Source: Bacteroidetes bacterium QH_10_64_37 (lineage in GTDB: Bacteria > Bacteroidota > Rhodothermia > Rhodothermales > Salinibacteraceae). Taken from it: a DNA stretch of 64,000 bases. The notes beneath the pieces are model-generated. The model did not search any database, had not been told where the DNA came from, and saw nothing but the letters and a program-made list of their open reading frames with translations. The stretch is from NCBI GenBank assembly GCA_003023105.1, contig PXSZ01000010.1, positions 13,694-77,693 of the forward strand. The letters are read 5' to 3'. Below, one piece after another: positions 1-9,373 of this stretch. Made by a program: the position numbers and the translations under genes. How positions within the stretch are numbered: position 1 is the first letter of the stretch; the number at the start of each line of letters is the position of its first letter.

Positions 1-2310
1 GCCGGCGATGCGGTGGCCCAGGCCATCCGCTCCATCTACGACCTCCGGCTGTTTTCCGACGTGGCCATCTACCGGGCAAACCAGTCGGGCAACAACATCA
101 CCCTGGTGATCCGGGTCGCGCCCGAGCCGACGCTCGGGAGCTACAAACTGAAGGGAATTGACGGGGGCGACCGGGAGGAGCTCAAGAAGGAGATGCCCCT
201 TTTGAAAGGCAGTTCCGTTCGGCCCTCCGACGTGGAGCGCTCCAAGCAGATCATTAAAAACTTCTACGAGGAGGAGGGGTACCTCCGGACGGAGGTAGAC
301 GTGAAACGCTCAAAGGCGAAGGGAAACCGAGTCACCCTCACGTTCAACGTTGACCGAAAAAAGAAAATCCAGGTTGAGCGCATCCGCTTTTTCGGGAACA
401 AGCAGTTCGACAACGGCGACCTGCGGGGCGCCATGGAGAAGACCCGAGAAAACCGGTGGTGGCGTTTCTGGAAGGGGGAAAAGTTCAAGCGGGACGCCTA
501 CGAGGAAGACCTCGACCGAGTCATCGATTACTACCGCGAGCACGGCTACTACGACGCCCAGATCGTTAAAGACTCGGTTTATTACATGGGGGATGGCGGC
601 CTCGGCATTGACGTGCGCGTGCGGGAGGGCAGTCGCTATTACGTGAGCGACATCACCTGGGAGGGAAATTCCATCTATCCGGATCGCGTTCTTACCCAGA
701 AACTGGGACTCTCAGAGGGGGAGGTGTACAACGGAAAGGCCCTCGACGAGAACCTCTACGGCAGCGGGCGCCAGAGTGGAGTGCTCGGTCTCTACATGGA
801 CCGCGGCTACATGCGGGCAAACGTGCAGCCCACCGTTCGGGTCGTGGGCGAGGACTCGCTCGACATTACGATGGACGTGCGGGAGGGGGACGTCTACACC
901 TTCGGCGACATCGACATTACCGGCAACACGAAGACCAAAGACTACGTCATCCGGCGGGAGCTGTACACCGTGCCCGGCGAGCGATTCAGCCGAAGTGCCA
1001 TCCAGGAGTCCATTCGCCGGCTCAGCCAGTTGGAATACTTCAGCAAACAGTCCCTCTCCGGGGGGCCCGACATCAGCGTCAGCCAGGAGGAGAAGAAGGC
1101 CAACCTCACGTACAGCGTGAAGGAGACCGGGAGCGATCAGCTTCAGCTTTCGGGCACGTTCGGACAGTTTGGACTCGTCCTCCAACTCGGGTTTCAGTTC
1201 AACAATTTCTCGGCTCAGAATCTCTTTGACGCCAGCGCGTGGCGTCCCCTGCCCTCGGGCGATGGGCAGAAGCTCAGCCTCAACGTTCGGACCAACGGCA
1301 CGTACTACCAGAACTACTCGCTCTCCTTTACCGAGCCGTGGTTCCAGGGAAGCCCCACGCCCGTCGGCGGATCGATTTCGTACTCGAAATACACCCGGTC
1401 CATCTTCGGGCGGCGGACGCGAAGCAGAGGCATTGAGGGCGGCAAGTTCGAGAACTTCAATGCCAGTCTCTTCGTCCGACAGCGCCTCGACTGGCCCGAC
1501 GACAAGTTCATGACCGGCACGCGGGCGGGATACCGGCTCTACAACAACCGGGGGAACGACCCGAGCACGCCGGGGCCCGATCCGCTGTTTTCCACCGTCC
1601 CCTACGGCATGAACCAGTCCATTACCCTCCGGCAGTCGCTGAGTCGCAACTCGCTCAACAATCCGACCTTCCCCCGCAGTGGATCCAAGTTCTCGCTTTC
1701 GCTGGAGGTGGCCCCGCCGATCGGCGATCTCGTGCAGTACCACAAGTGGCGGTTCAAAACCAGCTGGAACGTGCCGATTGGGGACAACTTTTCGGTCGGC
1801 GTCGGGACGGACTTTGGGTACATCGGATCCATCACGGGCGAGTCGGTGCAGTTCGAAACCTTCGAGGTCGGAGGAACTGCCTTTGACTACCAGGGGGGAA
1901 CGTTCGGCACCGATCCGGTCTTCATGCGCGGGTATCCGCGCGGGGTCATCGGCCCCCTCATCCGCGACCGACAGGGCAATCTGAAGCCCCAGGGCGGCCA
2001 GGTGCTAAACAAGTACACGTCCGAATTTCGGTGGAAGGCGGTCGAGTCGAAGCAGTTGCAGGCCCGTCCGTACCTCTTCCTCGATGCCGCCAATGCCTGG
2101 AGTAGCCTCAATACGTACAACCCTGCCGACCTCTACCGCTCGGCCGGAATCGGGGTGAAGCTCTACCTGCCCATCGTCGGCATGATCGAGTTTAACTACG
2201 GCTACAACTTCGACGAGTACATTCCCCTGGAGGGAGGAGGGGGGCAGCCGGGATGGACGTTCCAGTTCTCCCTGGGACAAGGATTTGGGGGGGGAGGAGG
2301 AGGACGTTAG
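1..2310 (+). CDS. bamA: Outer membrane protein assembly factor BamA, 5'-truncated by window edge
   Basis: C-terminal 769 codons of the Omp85 protein that folds and inserts beta-barrel proteins into the outer membrane. The frame is open from base 1, and the first codons (AGDAVAQAIRSIYDLRLFSDV) already lie inside a POTRA repeat, so the GTG at 13 is not the true start; signal peptide and first POTRA are outside the window. Several POTRA repeats follow (for example around FGNKQF and ITGNTKTKDYVIRREL), then a barrel from about residue 385, with the L6-type motif MRGYPRG in place of the usual VRGF. The expected C-terminal aromatic signal (FQFSLGQGF) is followed by a Gly-rich tail ending in Arg, which is unusual. 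Two Skp-type chaperone genes follow, a common bamA neighbourhood. Identification is very secure; only the start is missing. Confidence 0.96.
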   Translation, partial: AGDAVAQAIRSIYDLRLFSDVAIYRANQSGNNITLVIRVAPEPTLGSYKLKGIDGGDREELKKEMPLLKGSSVRPSDVERSKQIIKNFYEEEGYLRTEVDVKRSKAKGNRVTLTFNVDRKKKIQVERIRFFGNKQFDNGDLRGAMEKTRENRWWRFWKGEKFKRDAYEEDLDRVIDYYREHGYYDAQIVKDSVYYMGDGGLGIDVRVREGSRYYVSDITWEGNSIYPDRVLTQKLGLSEGEVYNGKALDENLYGSGRQSGVLGLYMDRGYMRANVQPTVRVVGEDSLDITMDVREGDVYTFGDIDITGNTKTKDYVIRRELYTVPGERFSRSAIQESIRRLSQLEYFSKQSLSGGPDISVSQEEKKANLTYSVKETGSDQLQLSGTFGQFGLVLQLGFQFNNFSAQNLFDASAWRPLPSGDGQKLSLNVRTNGTYYQNYSLSFTEPWFQGSPTPVGGSISYSKYTRSIFGRRTRSRGIEGGKFENFNASLFVRQRLDWPDDKFMTGTRAGYRLYNNRGNDPSTPGPDPLFSTVPYGMNQSITLRQSLSRNSLNNPTFPRSGSKFSLSLEVAPPIGDLVQYHKWRFKTSWNVPIGDNFSVGVGTDFGYIGSITGESVQFETFEVGGTAFDYQGGTFGTDPVFMRGYPRGVIGPLIRDRQGNLKPQGGQVLNKYTSEFRWKAVESKQLQARPYLFLDAANAWSSLNTYNPADLYRSAGIGVKLYLPIVGMIEFNYGYNFDEYIPLEGGGGQPGWTFQFSLGQGFGGGGGGR

Positions 2311-2350
2311 GGCATGTAGCTGCGCCGCGCTCTGGGTCAATCATCGACGG

Positions 2351-2983
2351 ATGGACGACACGTGGGACGACATGTGGGACCAGAGCTCTGACGTGAGTCT
2401 GCGGGTCGATGTCGGGGGAGTGTCGCGAGGGGGGCTGTCGCGAATCGTCCTCATTGCCGCGGCGGTGCTTGGGCTCTGGGGATGGGCCGGCGAGGCTCGC
2501 GCTCAACAAAAGATCGGATACGTCGACACGCAGGCCATTCTGAAGAAGCTGCCCGAATATGCCACCGTCCAGCAGACGCTCGACGAACTGGAAACGAAGT
2601 GGCGTGCTGAAATCGAGAACCAGAAGGAGAAGGTGCAGACGCTGAGGGACGAGTTTCAGGCGTCGGAGCTCCTGTACACTGAGGAGGAGCGCAAACAGAA
2701 GCGCAGGGCCATTGAGCAGGCACAGCAGAAGGTGGAGCAGCTCCGGCAGCGGTACTTCGGCCCCAAGGGACAGCTCTACACGCGCCAGAAGAAGCTCATG
2801 CGCCCCATCCAGAAACGCATTCTCAGTGCCGCAGAGGAGGTGGCCACGGAGGAGGGATACGACTATGTGTTGGACAAGAGCGAAAAAGTTCTCTTCCTGT
2901 ATGCGCGGGAAGAGCACAATCTGAACCGGTTGGTTCTTCGCAAGCTCGGCATTACACCCGATCAGCGAGCCGAGGGGCGGTGA
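2351..2983 (+). CDS. OmpH/Skp-family periplasmic chaperone (first copy)
   Basis: Probable periplasmic holdase that carries unfolded outer-membrane proteins to BamA. ATG 2351 gives 210 residues with a long N-terminal stretch before a hydrophobic segment (IVLIAAAVLGLWGWAGEARA) read as a signal sequence; ATG 2372 is an alternative. After cleavage comes the family signature KIGYVDTQAIL, then a long charged alpha-helical coil (about residues 70-150) and a C-terminal region returning to the body domain. Length and order fit OmpH. It starts 40 bases after bamA and its stop overlaps a possible GTG of the next frame, so bamA and the two skp-like genes probably form one operon. Family assignment is firm; the exact start is not. 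Confidence 0.9.
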   Translation: MDDTWDDMWDQSSDVSLRVDVGGVSRGGLSRIVLIAAAVLGLWGWAGEARAQQKIGYVDTQAILKKLPEYATVQQTLDELETKWRAEIENQKEKVQTLRDEFQASELLYTEEERKQKRRAIEQAQQKVEQLRQRYFGPKGQLYTRQKKLMRPIQKRILSAAEEVATEEGYDYVLDKSEKVLFLYAREEHNLNRLVLRKLGITPDQRAEGR

Positions 2984-3060
2984 CCATTCCGACGGCTCCT
3001 GATCCCCCATCGACACACGACACTCGCAAGATACTAGCTCTCAGAACAGGTTCTATGACC

Positions 3061-3660
3061 ATGTCAAAACGAATACTGAACGCTCTTCCGCTCTTTCTCC
3101 TTGCCGCTGCGGTGACAGTTGGTCCGGCCCAGGCCCAGGAGATTGGGTACGTCGATCAGCAAACTCTCCTGGCAAGCATGCCCGGGATGCAGGACGTTCA
3201 GCAGAAGATGAAGCAGGAGATGAAGGAGCAGCAGCGCCAGCTCCAGCAGAAGCGTCAGGCATTCCAGAAAAAGGTCCAGCAGTTTCAGCAGCAGCAGTCC
3301 CTGCTGGACGATTCGGCGCGGGCGCAGCGAAAGCGGGAGCTTCAGCAGCGACAGCAAGAGCTCCAGCAGTTCACCCGCAAGCGCCAGCGGCAGATGCAGC
3401 AACAGCGACGCAAGTTGATGCAGCCGTTGCTGAAGAAACTTCAGGGGGCAATCGACAAGGTCGCCGCGCAGCAAGGACTGGAGGCCGTGATGCGCCAGCA
3501 AGTCCTTCTCTACGACGATCAGACGAGCGACGGCGTCGTCAACATCTCGCGCGACGTTGCCCAAGAGCTTGGGATCTCGCTCACGCAGTCGCCCGGAGAG
3601 CCCTCGCCCACCGTCAATGAGGGCCAGAACACGCCCCCACCCGGAGGCGGTGGCCAGTAA
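3061..3660 (+). CDS. OmpH/Skp-family periplasmic chaperone (second copy, Gln-rich)
   Basis: Second Skp-like chaperone, 199 residues. The start is set at ATG 3061 because MSKRILNALPLFLLAAAVTV is a clear signal peptide ending in AQA; the frame is open upstream to 2980 and ATG 3055 is equally possible. The mature protein opens with EIGYVDQQTLLASMP, matching the first copy, and continues as an unusually glutamine-rich coiled coil (about residues 50-140). The tail is Pro/Gly-rich. Tandem Skp paralogues behind bamA are common in Bacteroidota. The Gln-rich coil differs from the more charged coil of the first copy, which could mean different clients; that is inference only. Confidence 0.9.
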   Translation: MSKRILNALPLFLLAAAVTVGPAQAQEIGYVDQQTLLASMPGMQDVQQKMKQEMKEQQRQLQQKRQAFQKKVQQFQQQQSLLDDSARAQRKRELQQRQQELQQFTRKRQRQMQQQRRKLMQPLLKKLQGAIDKVAAQQGLEAVMRQQVLLYDDQTSDGVVNISRDVAQELGISLTQSPGEPSPTVNEGQNTPPPGGGGQ

Positions 3661-3755
3661 TTTCGCCGGGCGCGTGTCAGAGGGGGCACCACTCCCGGAG
3701 AAAATGGCATGATGAATCTCGGCATTCGGTATCATTCCTTTGATCCCCCGAGTTC

Positions 3756-4589
3756 ATGGGCGCTGAGTCTTCCCCGCCGGATGTTGCGGACGTGCCGCGC
3801 GTGACGACGAAAACCGTTCAGGAGATGAAGGACGCCGGGGTTCCCATCGCCGTCCTCACCGCGTACGATTACACCTCGGCCCGGCTCTACGACCAAGCCG
3901 GGATCGACGTGTTGCTCGTTGGCGACTCGGCCTCGAACGTGATGGCGGGCAACGAGACGACCCTCCCGATGACCCTCGATCAGATGATCTATCACGCGCA
4001 GTGCGTGGTGCGGGGCATCGATCGGTCGCTCGTGGTCGTGGACCTTCCGTTCGGGTCGTTTCAGGGCGATTCGACGGAGGCGCTCCAGTCGGCCATCCGG
4101 GTCATGAAGGAAACGGGCGCCCATGCAGTGAAGATGGAGGGAGGGGCTGCGGTGACGGAGACCGTGCAGCGAATGGTGACGGCAGGGATTCCGGTGATGG
4201 GCCATCTGGGCCTCACGCCGCAGAGCATTTACAACTTCGGGACCTATCAGGTGCGGGCCCGGGAGGAGGAAGAGGCCCGACAGCTCCGTGAGGATGCGAA
4301 GCAGCTGGAGGAGGCCGGGTGCTTTGCCCTCGTGCTCGAAAAAATTCCCGCCGCGCTGGCGGCGGAGGTCACGGAGTCCCTCTCGATTCCGACCATCGGA
4401 ATCGGCGCGGGCAAACAGACGGATGGGCAGGTGCTCGTCTCCCACGACGCCCTCGGCCTGTCCACCGACTTCAATCCCCGGTTCGTCCGGCGGTACGCCC
4501 GTCTCGACGAGACCATTACCGACGCGATCGGCGAGTACGTGTCGGACGTTCGAGACCGGGCCTTTCCCTCTGAAGACGAAAGCTACTGA
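3756..4589 (+). CDS. panB: 3-methyl-2-oxobutanoate hydroxymethyltransferase
   Basis: First committed enzyme of pantothenate synthesis: it transfers a hydroxymethyl group from 5,10-methylene-tetrahydrofolate to alpha-ketoisovalerate to give ketopantoate. The 277-residue protein has the family length and its conserved blocks: [15 protein letters not shown] and [18 protein letters not shown] near the N-terminus (metal and substrate site), then the [10 protein letters not shown] block and a C-terminal IGIGAGK segment. ATG 3756 gives a normal N-terminus. No other pantothenate gene is adjacent. The folate donor links it loosely to the damaged folD further right. Confidence 0.97.
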   Translation: MGAESSPPDVADVPRVTTKTVQEMKDAGVPIAVLTAYDYTSARLYDQAGIDVLLVGDSASNVMAGNETTLPMTLDQMIYHAQCVVRGIDRSLVVVDLPFGSFQGDSTEALQSAIRVMKETGAHAVKMEGGAAVTETVQRMVTAGIPVMGHLGLTPQSIYNFGTYQVRAREEEEARQLREDAKQLEEAGCFALVLEKIPAALAAEVTESLSIPTIGIGAGKQTDGQVLVSHDALGLSTDFNPRFVRRYARLDETITDAIGEYVSDVRDRAFPSEDESY

Positions 4590-5095
4590 TCCGTCCTGCC
4601 CGCGGCAGACAGCCGAAGGCGCTCCCTCTGGTCTTCATTCGGAGAGCAGATGGCGCGCCTCGAGGACGGTGTTCGAGGTTCGCCACGCAGACTGGCCCCG
4701 TGTGCAGCCCTTTGTCTCACCGATGACATGTGAGAGCGTCGCAACATGACATGCGAGAGCGTCGCAACGAGGACCACCGCTTTGCCGGACTGCATTCCCA
4801 ACCAGTGTCGAGGACGACCGACTGCGGATGGCAACTGGCCCTGCTGCTTCGACTCTGCAGTCTTCCGTCCTCCGGAAACTGCTTGAAAAGAAAAAGCGGC
4901 TCGGCGACACGGATCGAAAATGTCCGCGCCTGACGGGGCGGCAGAGGCAAAGCTGGGGGCCGTGAATGCTCTGCAAGCCGCCCTTCTGAACAGGTGTCGC
5001 CGGCGATTGGCACACAAAGCGTAACCGTGATTGAAGAGGGCGCTCATCATCGAACGCGAACAGTTCCCACAAAGAAAAAGCTTCCTCAAGAGAAC
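4590..5095. other. Intergenic region with a short tandem repeat
   Basis: About 500 bases between panB and the GMC oxidoreductase. No frame here looks like a real gene; the open frames on both strands have no recognisable protein features. It contains a 23-base tandem duplication (4724-4769). A promoter for the oxidoreductase operon should lie in the right half but could not be identified with confidence. Confidence 0.6.
4724..4769. repeat. Two-copy 23-bp tandem repeat
   Basis: Bases 4724-4746 and 4747-4769 are head-to-tail copies of a 23-mer starting TGACATG and ending GTCGCAAC, differing at two positions. Only two copies are present, so it is not a CRISPR. It lies in the panB-GMC spacer. 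Confidence 0.9.
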
Positions 5096-6895
5096 ATGCC
5101 CAGGATTCAGAGCTCAGAAGAACCGTACGACGTCTGCATTGTCGGATCGGGAGCGGGAGGCGGCATGGCGGGCCACACCCTCGCCAACGCTGGAGCAAAC
5201 GTACTGATGCTCGAGGCCGGCCCCGAATGGGACGCGGCCGAAGACGCATCGATGTTTACATGGAACTACGAGTCGCCGCGCCGGGGCGCCTCCACGACCG
5301 AGCAGGCATTCGGTGAGTTTCTTGCCTCGATTGGCGACTGGAATATCGACGGCGAGCCCTACACCACCACTGAGGGCACCGACTTCGACTGGTTTCGCTC
5401 GCGCATGCTCGGGGGGCGCACCAACCACTGGGGCCGCATCTCCCTGCGCTTCGGGCCCGACGACTTCCGTGTCCGAAGCCGCGATGGGCGGGGCGACGAC
5501 TGGCCCATCAGCTACGAAGACCTCGCGCCATACTACGACCGCGTAGACGATCTGATCGGGCTGTTCGGCACCAAGGAGGGCATCCCGAACGCGCCGGGCG
5601 GGCAGTACCTGCCGCCCCCGGAGCCGCGCTGCTACGAGCTGTTGCTGAAAGAGGGTGCGGACCGGATGAACATCCCGATGATCCCGTCGCGCCTCTCGAT
5701 TCTGACGGAGAGTTTCAACGGACGTCCGGCGTGCCACTACTGTGCGCAGTGCGGTCGGGGGTGCAATACGTACTCCAACTTTATGTCCGGCCCGGTACTC
5801 ATCGATCCGGCGCGGGAGACCGGCAACCTTCAGCTCCGTACCAACGCGATGGTGCGCGAGGTCACGACCAACAAAGAGGGCCGCGCCACGGGCGTGTCCT
5901 TCATCGACACCCGGACGCGCACTGAGCAGAAGGTGCGCGCCGATGTGGTGGTCCTGGCCGCGAGTTCCTGCGAGTCGGCGCGCCTGCTTCTGAACTCGAC
6001 GTCCCGGCAGCACCCCAACGGGCTGGGCAATTCCTCGGACACGGTGGGCAAGTACCTGATGGATTCGACGGGGACCAGCGTGGCGGGCCGCTTCCCGCAA
6101 CTGATGAACGCTCCGGCCCACAACTGCGACGGCGTCGGCGGGATGCACATGTACATTCCGTGGTGGAAGCACACCGAGCAGGAGAGCCTCGACTTCCCGC
6201 GCGGCTACCACTTCGAGATCTGGGGCGGGCGCTCGATGCCGGGCTACGGCTTCATGGGTGGGATTCACAATTACAACGGACAGTATCCTTACCCCCAGGA
6301 GGGCCAGGCGCAAGGCGACAGGGCCGACAGCACCCGCGCGGCGGATCAGCCGACCTCTCAGAAGGTCGAGCGCAAGGCCGGCGGGTACGGCAAGCGGCTC
6401 AAGGAGGACTACCGGCGCTTCTACGGCTCGGTGGTGGGGATGTCCGGGCGTGGAGAGATGGTGGCCCGCGAGAGCAACTACTGCGAAATTGATCCGGATA
6501 CGGTCGACAAGTACGGCATTCCCGTCCTGCGCTTCAACGTCGAGTGGAGCGACGCGGAGCGCAAGCAGGCCAAGCACATGCAGGAGACCGCGCGCGAGAT
6601 GATCGAGGCAGCGGGTGGCAATCCGCTGGGGACGATGCCCTCGAAGGAGGAAAACTACGGGCTTCTCACGCCGGGACGCATCATCCACGAGACGGGCGTG
6701 ACGCGCATGGGCGACGACCCGAGCCGCTCGGTGACGAACAAATACGGCCAGCTTCACGACGTAGAGAACGTCTTCGTGGCCGACGGCGGCACGTTTGTGT
6801 CGCAGCCGCACAAAAACCCCACCTGGACGATCATGGCTCTCTCGATGCGCACCTCCGATTACATCATCGACCAGCGCAAGAAGGGCAACCTGTAG
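5096..6895 (+). CDS. GMC-family FAD-dependent oxidoreductase (gluconate 2-dehydrogenase large-subunit type)
   Basis: FAD enzyme of the glucose-methanol-choline family, probably oxidising a sugar, sugar acid or polyol. ATG 5096 gives 599 residues; the frame is open further upstream but the FAD-binding Rossmann motif (GSGAGGGMAG, residues 17-26) sits at the usual distance from this start. Other family blocks are GGRTNHWGR, a Cys-rich stretch near CHYCAQCGRGC, and the C-terminal FVADGGTF...SQPHKNPT block holding the catalytic His/Asn region. The next gene encodes the matching small subunit, as in membrane gluconate/sorbitol dehydrogenases, but no cytochrome c subunit is adjacent. The substrate cannot be read from sequence. 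Confidence 0.9.
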   Translation: MPRIQSSEEPYDVCIVGSGAGGGMAGHTLANAGANVLMLEAGPEWDAAEDASMFTWNYESPRRGASTTEQAFGEFLASIGDWNIDGEPYTTTEGTDFDWFRSRMLGGRTNHWGRISLRFGPDDFRVRSRDGRGDDWPISYEDLAPYYDRVDDLIGLFGTKEGIPNAPGGQYLPPPEPRCYELLLKEGADRMNIPMIPSRLSILTESFNGRPACHYCAQCGRGCNTYSNFMSGPVLIDPARETGNLQLRTNAMVREVTTNKEGRATGVSFIDTRTRTEQKVRADVVVLAASSCESARLLLNSTSRQHPNGLGNSSDTVGKYLMDSTGTSVAGRFPQLMNAPAHNCDGVGGMHMYIPWWKHTEQESLDFPRGYHFEIWGGRSMPGYGFMGGIHNYNGQYPYPQEGQAQGDRADSTRAADQPTSQKVERKAGGYGKRLKEDYRRFYGSVVGMSGRGEMVARESNYCEIDPDTVDKYGIPVLRFNVEWSDAERKQAKHMQETAREMIEAAGGNPLGTMPSKEENYGLLTPGRIIHETGVTRMGDDPSRSVTNKYGQLHDVENVFVADGGTFVSQPHKNPTWTIMALSMRTSDYIIDQRKKGNL

Positions 6896-6995
6896 AGCTT
6901 CGAGTGACGAGGGTCGAATGTTCGGAAAGGGACCAATCGCCAATCGAGACGGGCGCAGCGACGCACGCAAGTACACTCGCCAATTAAAAATCGCT

Positions 6996-7616
6996 ATGAA
7001 TCGACGCGACGCCCTAAAACTCATGGGCCTGATGGCCGCCGCCTCGACGTTCGGCTTTGCCGGATGTACGAGCGAGCAGGCGAAGCAGGCACAAGACTCG
7101 ACCGGCGCTGGCGGTTCCTCGGCGGTCACCAAGCCGGAGCCGGATTACGAGCGCCAGTTTTTCACCGACCACGAGTACAAAACTGTTACCCAGTTGGCCG
7201 ACTGGGTCATCCCGGCCGACGAGCGATCCGGGAGCGCCTCCGATGCCGGGGTGCCCGATTTCATGGACTTCATCATGACCGATGAGCTCTTGGCCGGGCG
7301 CGAAGAGCGGCAGACGGCCATGCGCGGCGGGCTGGCATGGTTGGATTATCAGTGCCTCGAACGCTACGGCGGGCCGTTCATCGAGTGCAGCGAGGCGGAA
7401 CAGCAGGACCTGCTCGACCGGATCGCGTACCCGGAAGAAGCAGCGCCGGAGATGCAGCCCGGCGTCGCGTTTTTCAACAGCTTCCGCGACCTCACGGCGT
7501 CGGGCTTTTTCTCCAGCAAGATGGGGGTGGAGGACCTTCAATACATTGGCAACAAGGCCGTGGACTGGAACGGCTGCCCGCCGAAGGTGCACCAGCACAT
7601 CGGCCTAACGGCTTGA
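6996..7616 (+). CDS. Gluconate 2-dehydrogenase subunit 3 family protein (Tat/lipoprotein signal)
   Basis: Small partner subunit of the GMC dehydrogenase upstream, 206 residues from ATG 6996. The N-terminus MNRRDALKLMGLMAAAS with twin Arg and a hydrophobic core ending in FAGC looks like a Tat signal with a lipobox, so the complex is probably exported folded and membrane-anchored. The body (TQLADWVIPADE, GVPDFMDFIMTDELL) matches the gluconate_2-dh3 family. It starts 100 bases after the large-subunit stop, so the two genes are likely co-transcribed. Family match is good; physiological substrate unknown. Confidence 0.9.
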   Translation: MNRRDALKLMGLMAAASTFGFAGCTSEQAKQAQDSTGAGGSSAVTKPEPDYERQFFTDHEYKTVTQLADWVIPADERSGSASDAGVPDFMDFIMTDELLAGREERQTAMRGGLAWLDYQCLERYGGPFIECSEAEQQDLLDRIAYPEEAAPEMQPGVAFFNSFRDLTASGFFSSKMGVEDLQYIGNKAVDWNGCPPKVHQHIGLTA

Positions 7617-7703
7617 GAAGCTAAGCGGTGGTGCGGACGGCTCGACGCGAGACGTTACTGCTTCCCGTTTTCCCCTCGTTCTATTCTGAATATAGGCCCT
7701 CCC

Positions 7704-8522
7704 ATGAGCGTCTCTGCGCCGGACGACCGGCCTCGCATTCTCCTGTGCAACGACGACGGCGTCCACGCCCCCGGTATCCAGTCGCTGGCGGCGGCGCTCG
7801 ACGGGCTGGGCACACTCTACGTGGTGGCGCCTACGACTGAGCAAAGCGCCGTGGGGCACGCGATCACCGTGCGCGATCCCGTGCGGGCCCACCGCGTCGA
7901 GTTCGAGGTGCCGTCCGGTCCCATTCCCGCCTGGGGCGTCACCGGCACGCCTGCAGACAGCGTAAAGCTCGCCTGCCACGAACTGCTCGACAGCCCGCCG
8001 GATCTGGTGGTGAGCGGCATCAATCAGGGCCCGAACACGGCCGTGAACGTCCTGTACTCGGGCACTGTCAGCGCCGCCACCGAAGCCTCGATCCTCGGCT
8101 TGGACGCCCTCGCGATTTCGCTGTGCAACTGGTCGGAGCCGCAGTTCGAGGAGGCGGGGCGCTGGGCCCGTCGCATCGTAGAGTGGACGCTCGACCGGGG
8201 ACTTCCCGGAGGGGTGTTGCTCAATGTCAACGTGCCCGCCCTGCCGGACGATGAGATCAAGGGCGTTGCTCTCACCCGCCAGGCCCGCTCGCGGTGGGAG
8301 GAGGGTTTCGAAGAGCGCACCGATCCTGCCGACCGTCCCTACTACTGGCTCGCCGGGACCTTCGTGAATCTCGACGACGGGCAGGAGACGGACCTCTCGG
8401 CCATCGACCGGGGCTACGTGTCGGTCACGCCGATTCAGCACGACATGACGGCCTACGAGGCCTTCGACTCACTTCAGGGCTGGGACTGGGACGAGTCGGT
8501 TGAGGCGGGCGGGGCGGAGTAG
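7704..8522 (+). CDS. surE: 5'/3'-nucleotidase SurE
   Basis: Metal-dependent nucleoside-monophosphate phosphatase involved in stationary-phase survival. ATG 7704 gives 272 residues. The N-terminal [14 protein letters not shown] motif holds the two metal-binding Asp residues (17-18), followed by [16 protein letters not shown] and [10 protein letters not shown], then the VVSGIN.GPN block; all are diagnostic. Spacing from the preceding gene (87 bases) suggests its own promoter; the bases just upstream are AT-rich (TATTCTGAATATAGG), but no promoter is claimed. Its stop is followed directly by an inverted-repeat element. Confidence 0.97.
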   Translation: MSVSAPDDRPRILLCNDDGVHAPGIQSLAAALDGLGTLYVVAPTTEQSAVGHAITVRDPVRAHRVEFEVPSGPIPAWGVTGTPADSVKLACHELLDSPPDLVVSGINQGPNTAVNVLYSGTVSAATEASILGLDALAISLCNWSEPQFEEAGRWARRIVEWTLDRGLPGGVLLNVNVPALPDDEIKGVALTRQARSRWEEGFEERTDPADRPYYWLAGTFVNLDDGQETDLSAIDRGYVSVTPIQHDMTAYEAFDSLQGWDWDESVEAGGAE

Positions 8523-8523
8523 C

Positions 8524-8726
8524 TAACCCAAGTTGCGGGTACAACAGTATTGCCTCAATGCATGTCCCGACTACCGTTGGGGACGGCGGACCACGGACGG
8601 CCACACAGGGGACGGCCACACAGGATGACCTTCGGCCCAGGACCGCCGAGAATTGCCTCATTCCGCGGTCCGCGGTCTGCCGTCCGCCGTCTCGTCGAAA
8701 AAGCACTATAGGTCGCAACCTGAGTT
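8524..8726. repeat. Intergenic element with inverted ends and nested hairpins (copy 1)
   Basis: A block of about 200 bases starting two bases after the surE stop. The left end TAACCCAAGTTGCG (8524-8537) is an imperfect inverted repeat of the right end CGCAACCTGAGTT (8714-8726), about 11 of 13 matching. Inside are a perfect 15-base tandem duplication (8595-8609 and 8610-8624) and arms GACGGCGGA (8582-8590) and TCCGCCGTC (8683-8691) that can pair. A second block with near-identical left and right ends lies at 35544-35701. No coding capacity. Best read as a small non-autonomous repeat, similar in style to a MITE. Confidence 0.55.
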
Positions 8727-8752
8727 CTGTTATTTCAACACGCATCTCTGCT

Positions 8753-9172
8753 ATGGCCACGCACCAGGACCGCATCGAGCTCTCGACCTCCGGGCACCGC
8801 GACATGCACGACCTCACCGAGGGGGTGACGGCCATCGTTCGAGCGTCGGGCATCGAGGCCGGGCTCGCGCACGTCCACAACGTCGGCAGCACCGGAGCGG
8901 TGGGGACGATCGAGTTCGAGCCCGGACTTCAGCAGGACCTGCCGGAGCTTTTCGATGAGCTCTTTCCGCCGGACCGCGGGTACGCCCACGAGCAGCGCTG
9001 GCACGACGGCAACGGCCACTCGCATCTCCAGGCCACCACGCTGAGCCCGTCGATTACTGTGCCGGTGGGCGACGGGGAGCCCATCCTCGGCACGTGGCAG
9101 CAGATTTTCCACCTCGAATGCGACGTGAAGCCCCGCGAGCGGACCGTCGTCGTAACGGTGCGGGGGGACTGA
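8753..9172 (+). CDS. YjbQ/UPF0047 family protein
   Basis: Small beta-rich protein of the YjbQ family (some members have weak thiamine-phosphate synthase activity; the cellular role is unsettled). The frame is open from 8558 but ATG 8753 gives the standard 139 residues. Recognisable blocks are the HVHNVGSTGAVGTIEF segment and the C-terminal GNGHSHLQATTLSPSITVPV...GTWQQIF block that forms the conserved active-site face. Stands alone: the upstream spacer is the inverted-repeat element and the next gene is convergent. Confidence 0.9.
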   Translation: MATHQDRIELSTSGHRDMHDLTEGVTAIVRASGIEAGLAHVHNVGSTGAVGTIEFEPGLQQDLPELFDELFPPDRGYAHEQRWHDGNGHSHLQATTLSPSITVPVGDGEPILGTWQQIFHLECDVKPRERTVVVTVRGD

Positions 9173-9227
9173 GGCGAGGGAAGAGGTGAGACAGGGAGAA
9201 TGGGGGAAGGGGAGTGAGGGCATTGTT

Positions 9228-9263
9228 CTCCCGCAAGATCTCCCAGAAGCCTCAATGCGGGAG
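9228..9263 (+). terminator. Weak stem-loop between convergent genes
   Basis: CTCCCGCA (9228-9235) pairs perfectly with TGCGGGAG (9256-9263) around a 20-base loop in the spacer between the YjbQ gene and the converging mscS. There is only a short T-rich stretch after it, so termination is plausible rather than shown. Confidence 0.35.
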
Positions 9264-9373
9264 TCGTTTCTCTGAGGGACGAAAGAGGGTATACCAGTTC
9301 CCGAGGATCGTTGTGCATCTATCTGTTTGTCCCAACCACCGTCGGGATGCAGGAGGGATCTCGTCATTCAGCA

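Noticed and set aside
4724..4769. CRISPR-like repeat
   Set aside because: Only two contiguous copies without spacers.
5114..7132. 672-residue minus-strand frame opposite the GMC oxidoreductase
   Set aside because: High-GC shadow of a confirmed gene; Arg/Val/Ala-rich with no motif.
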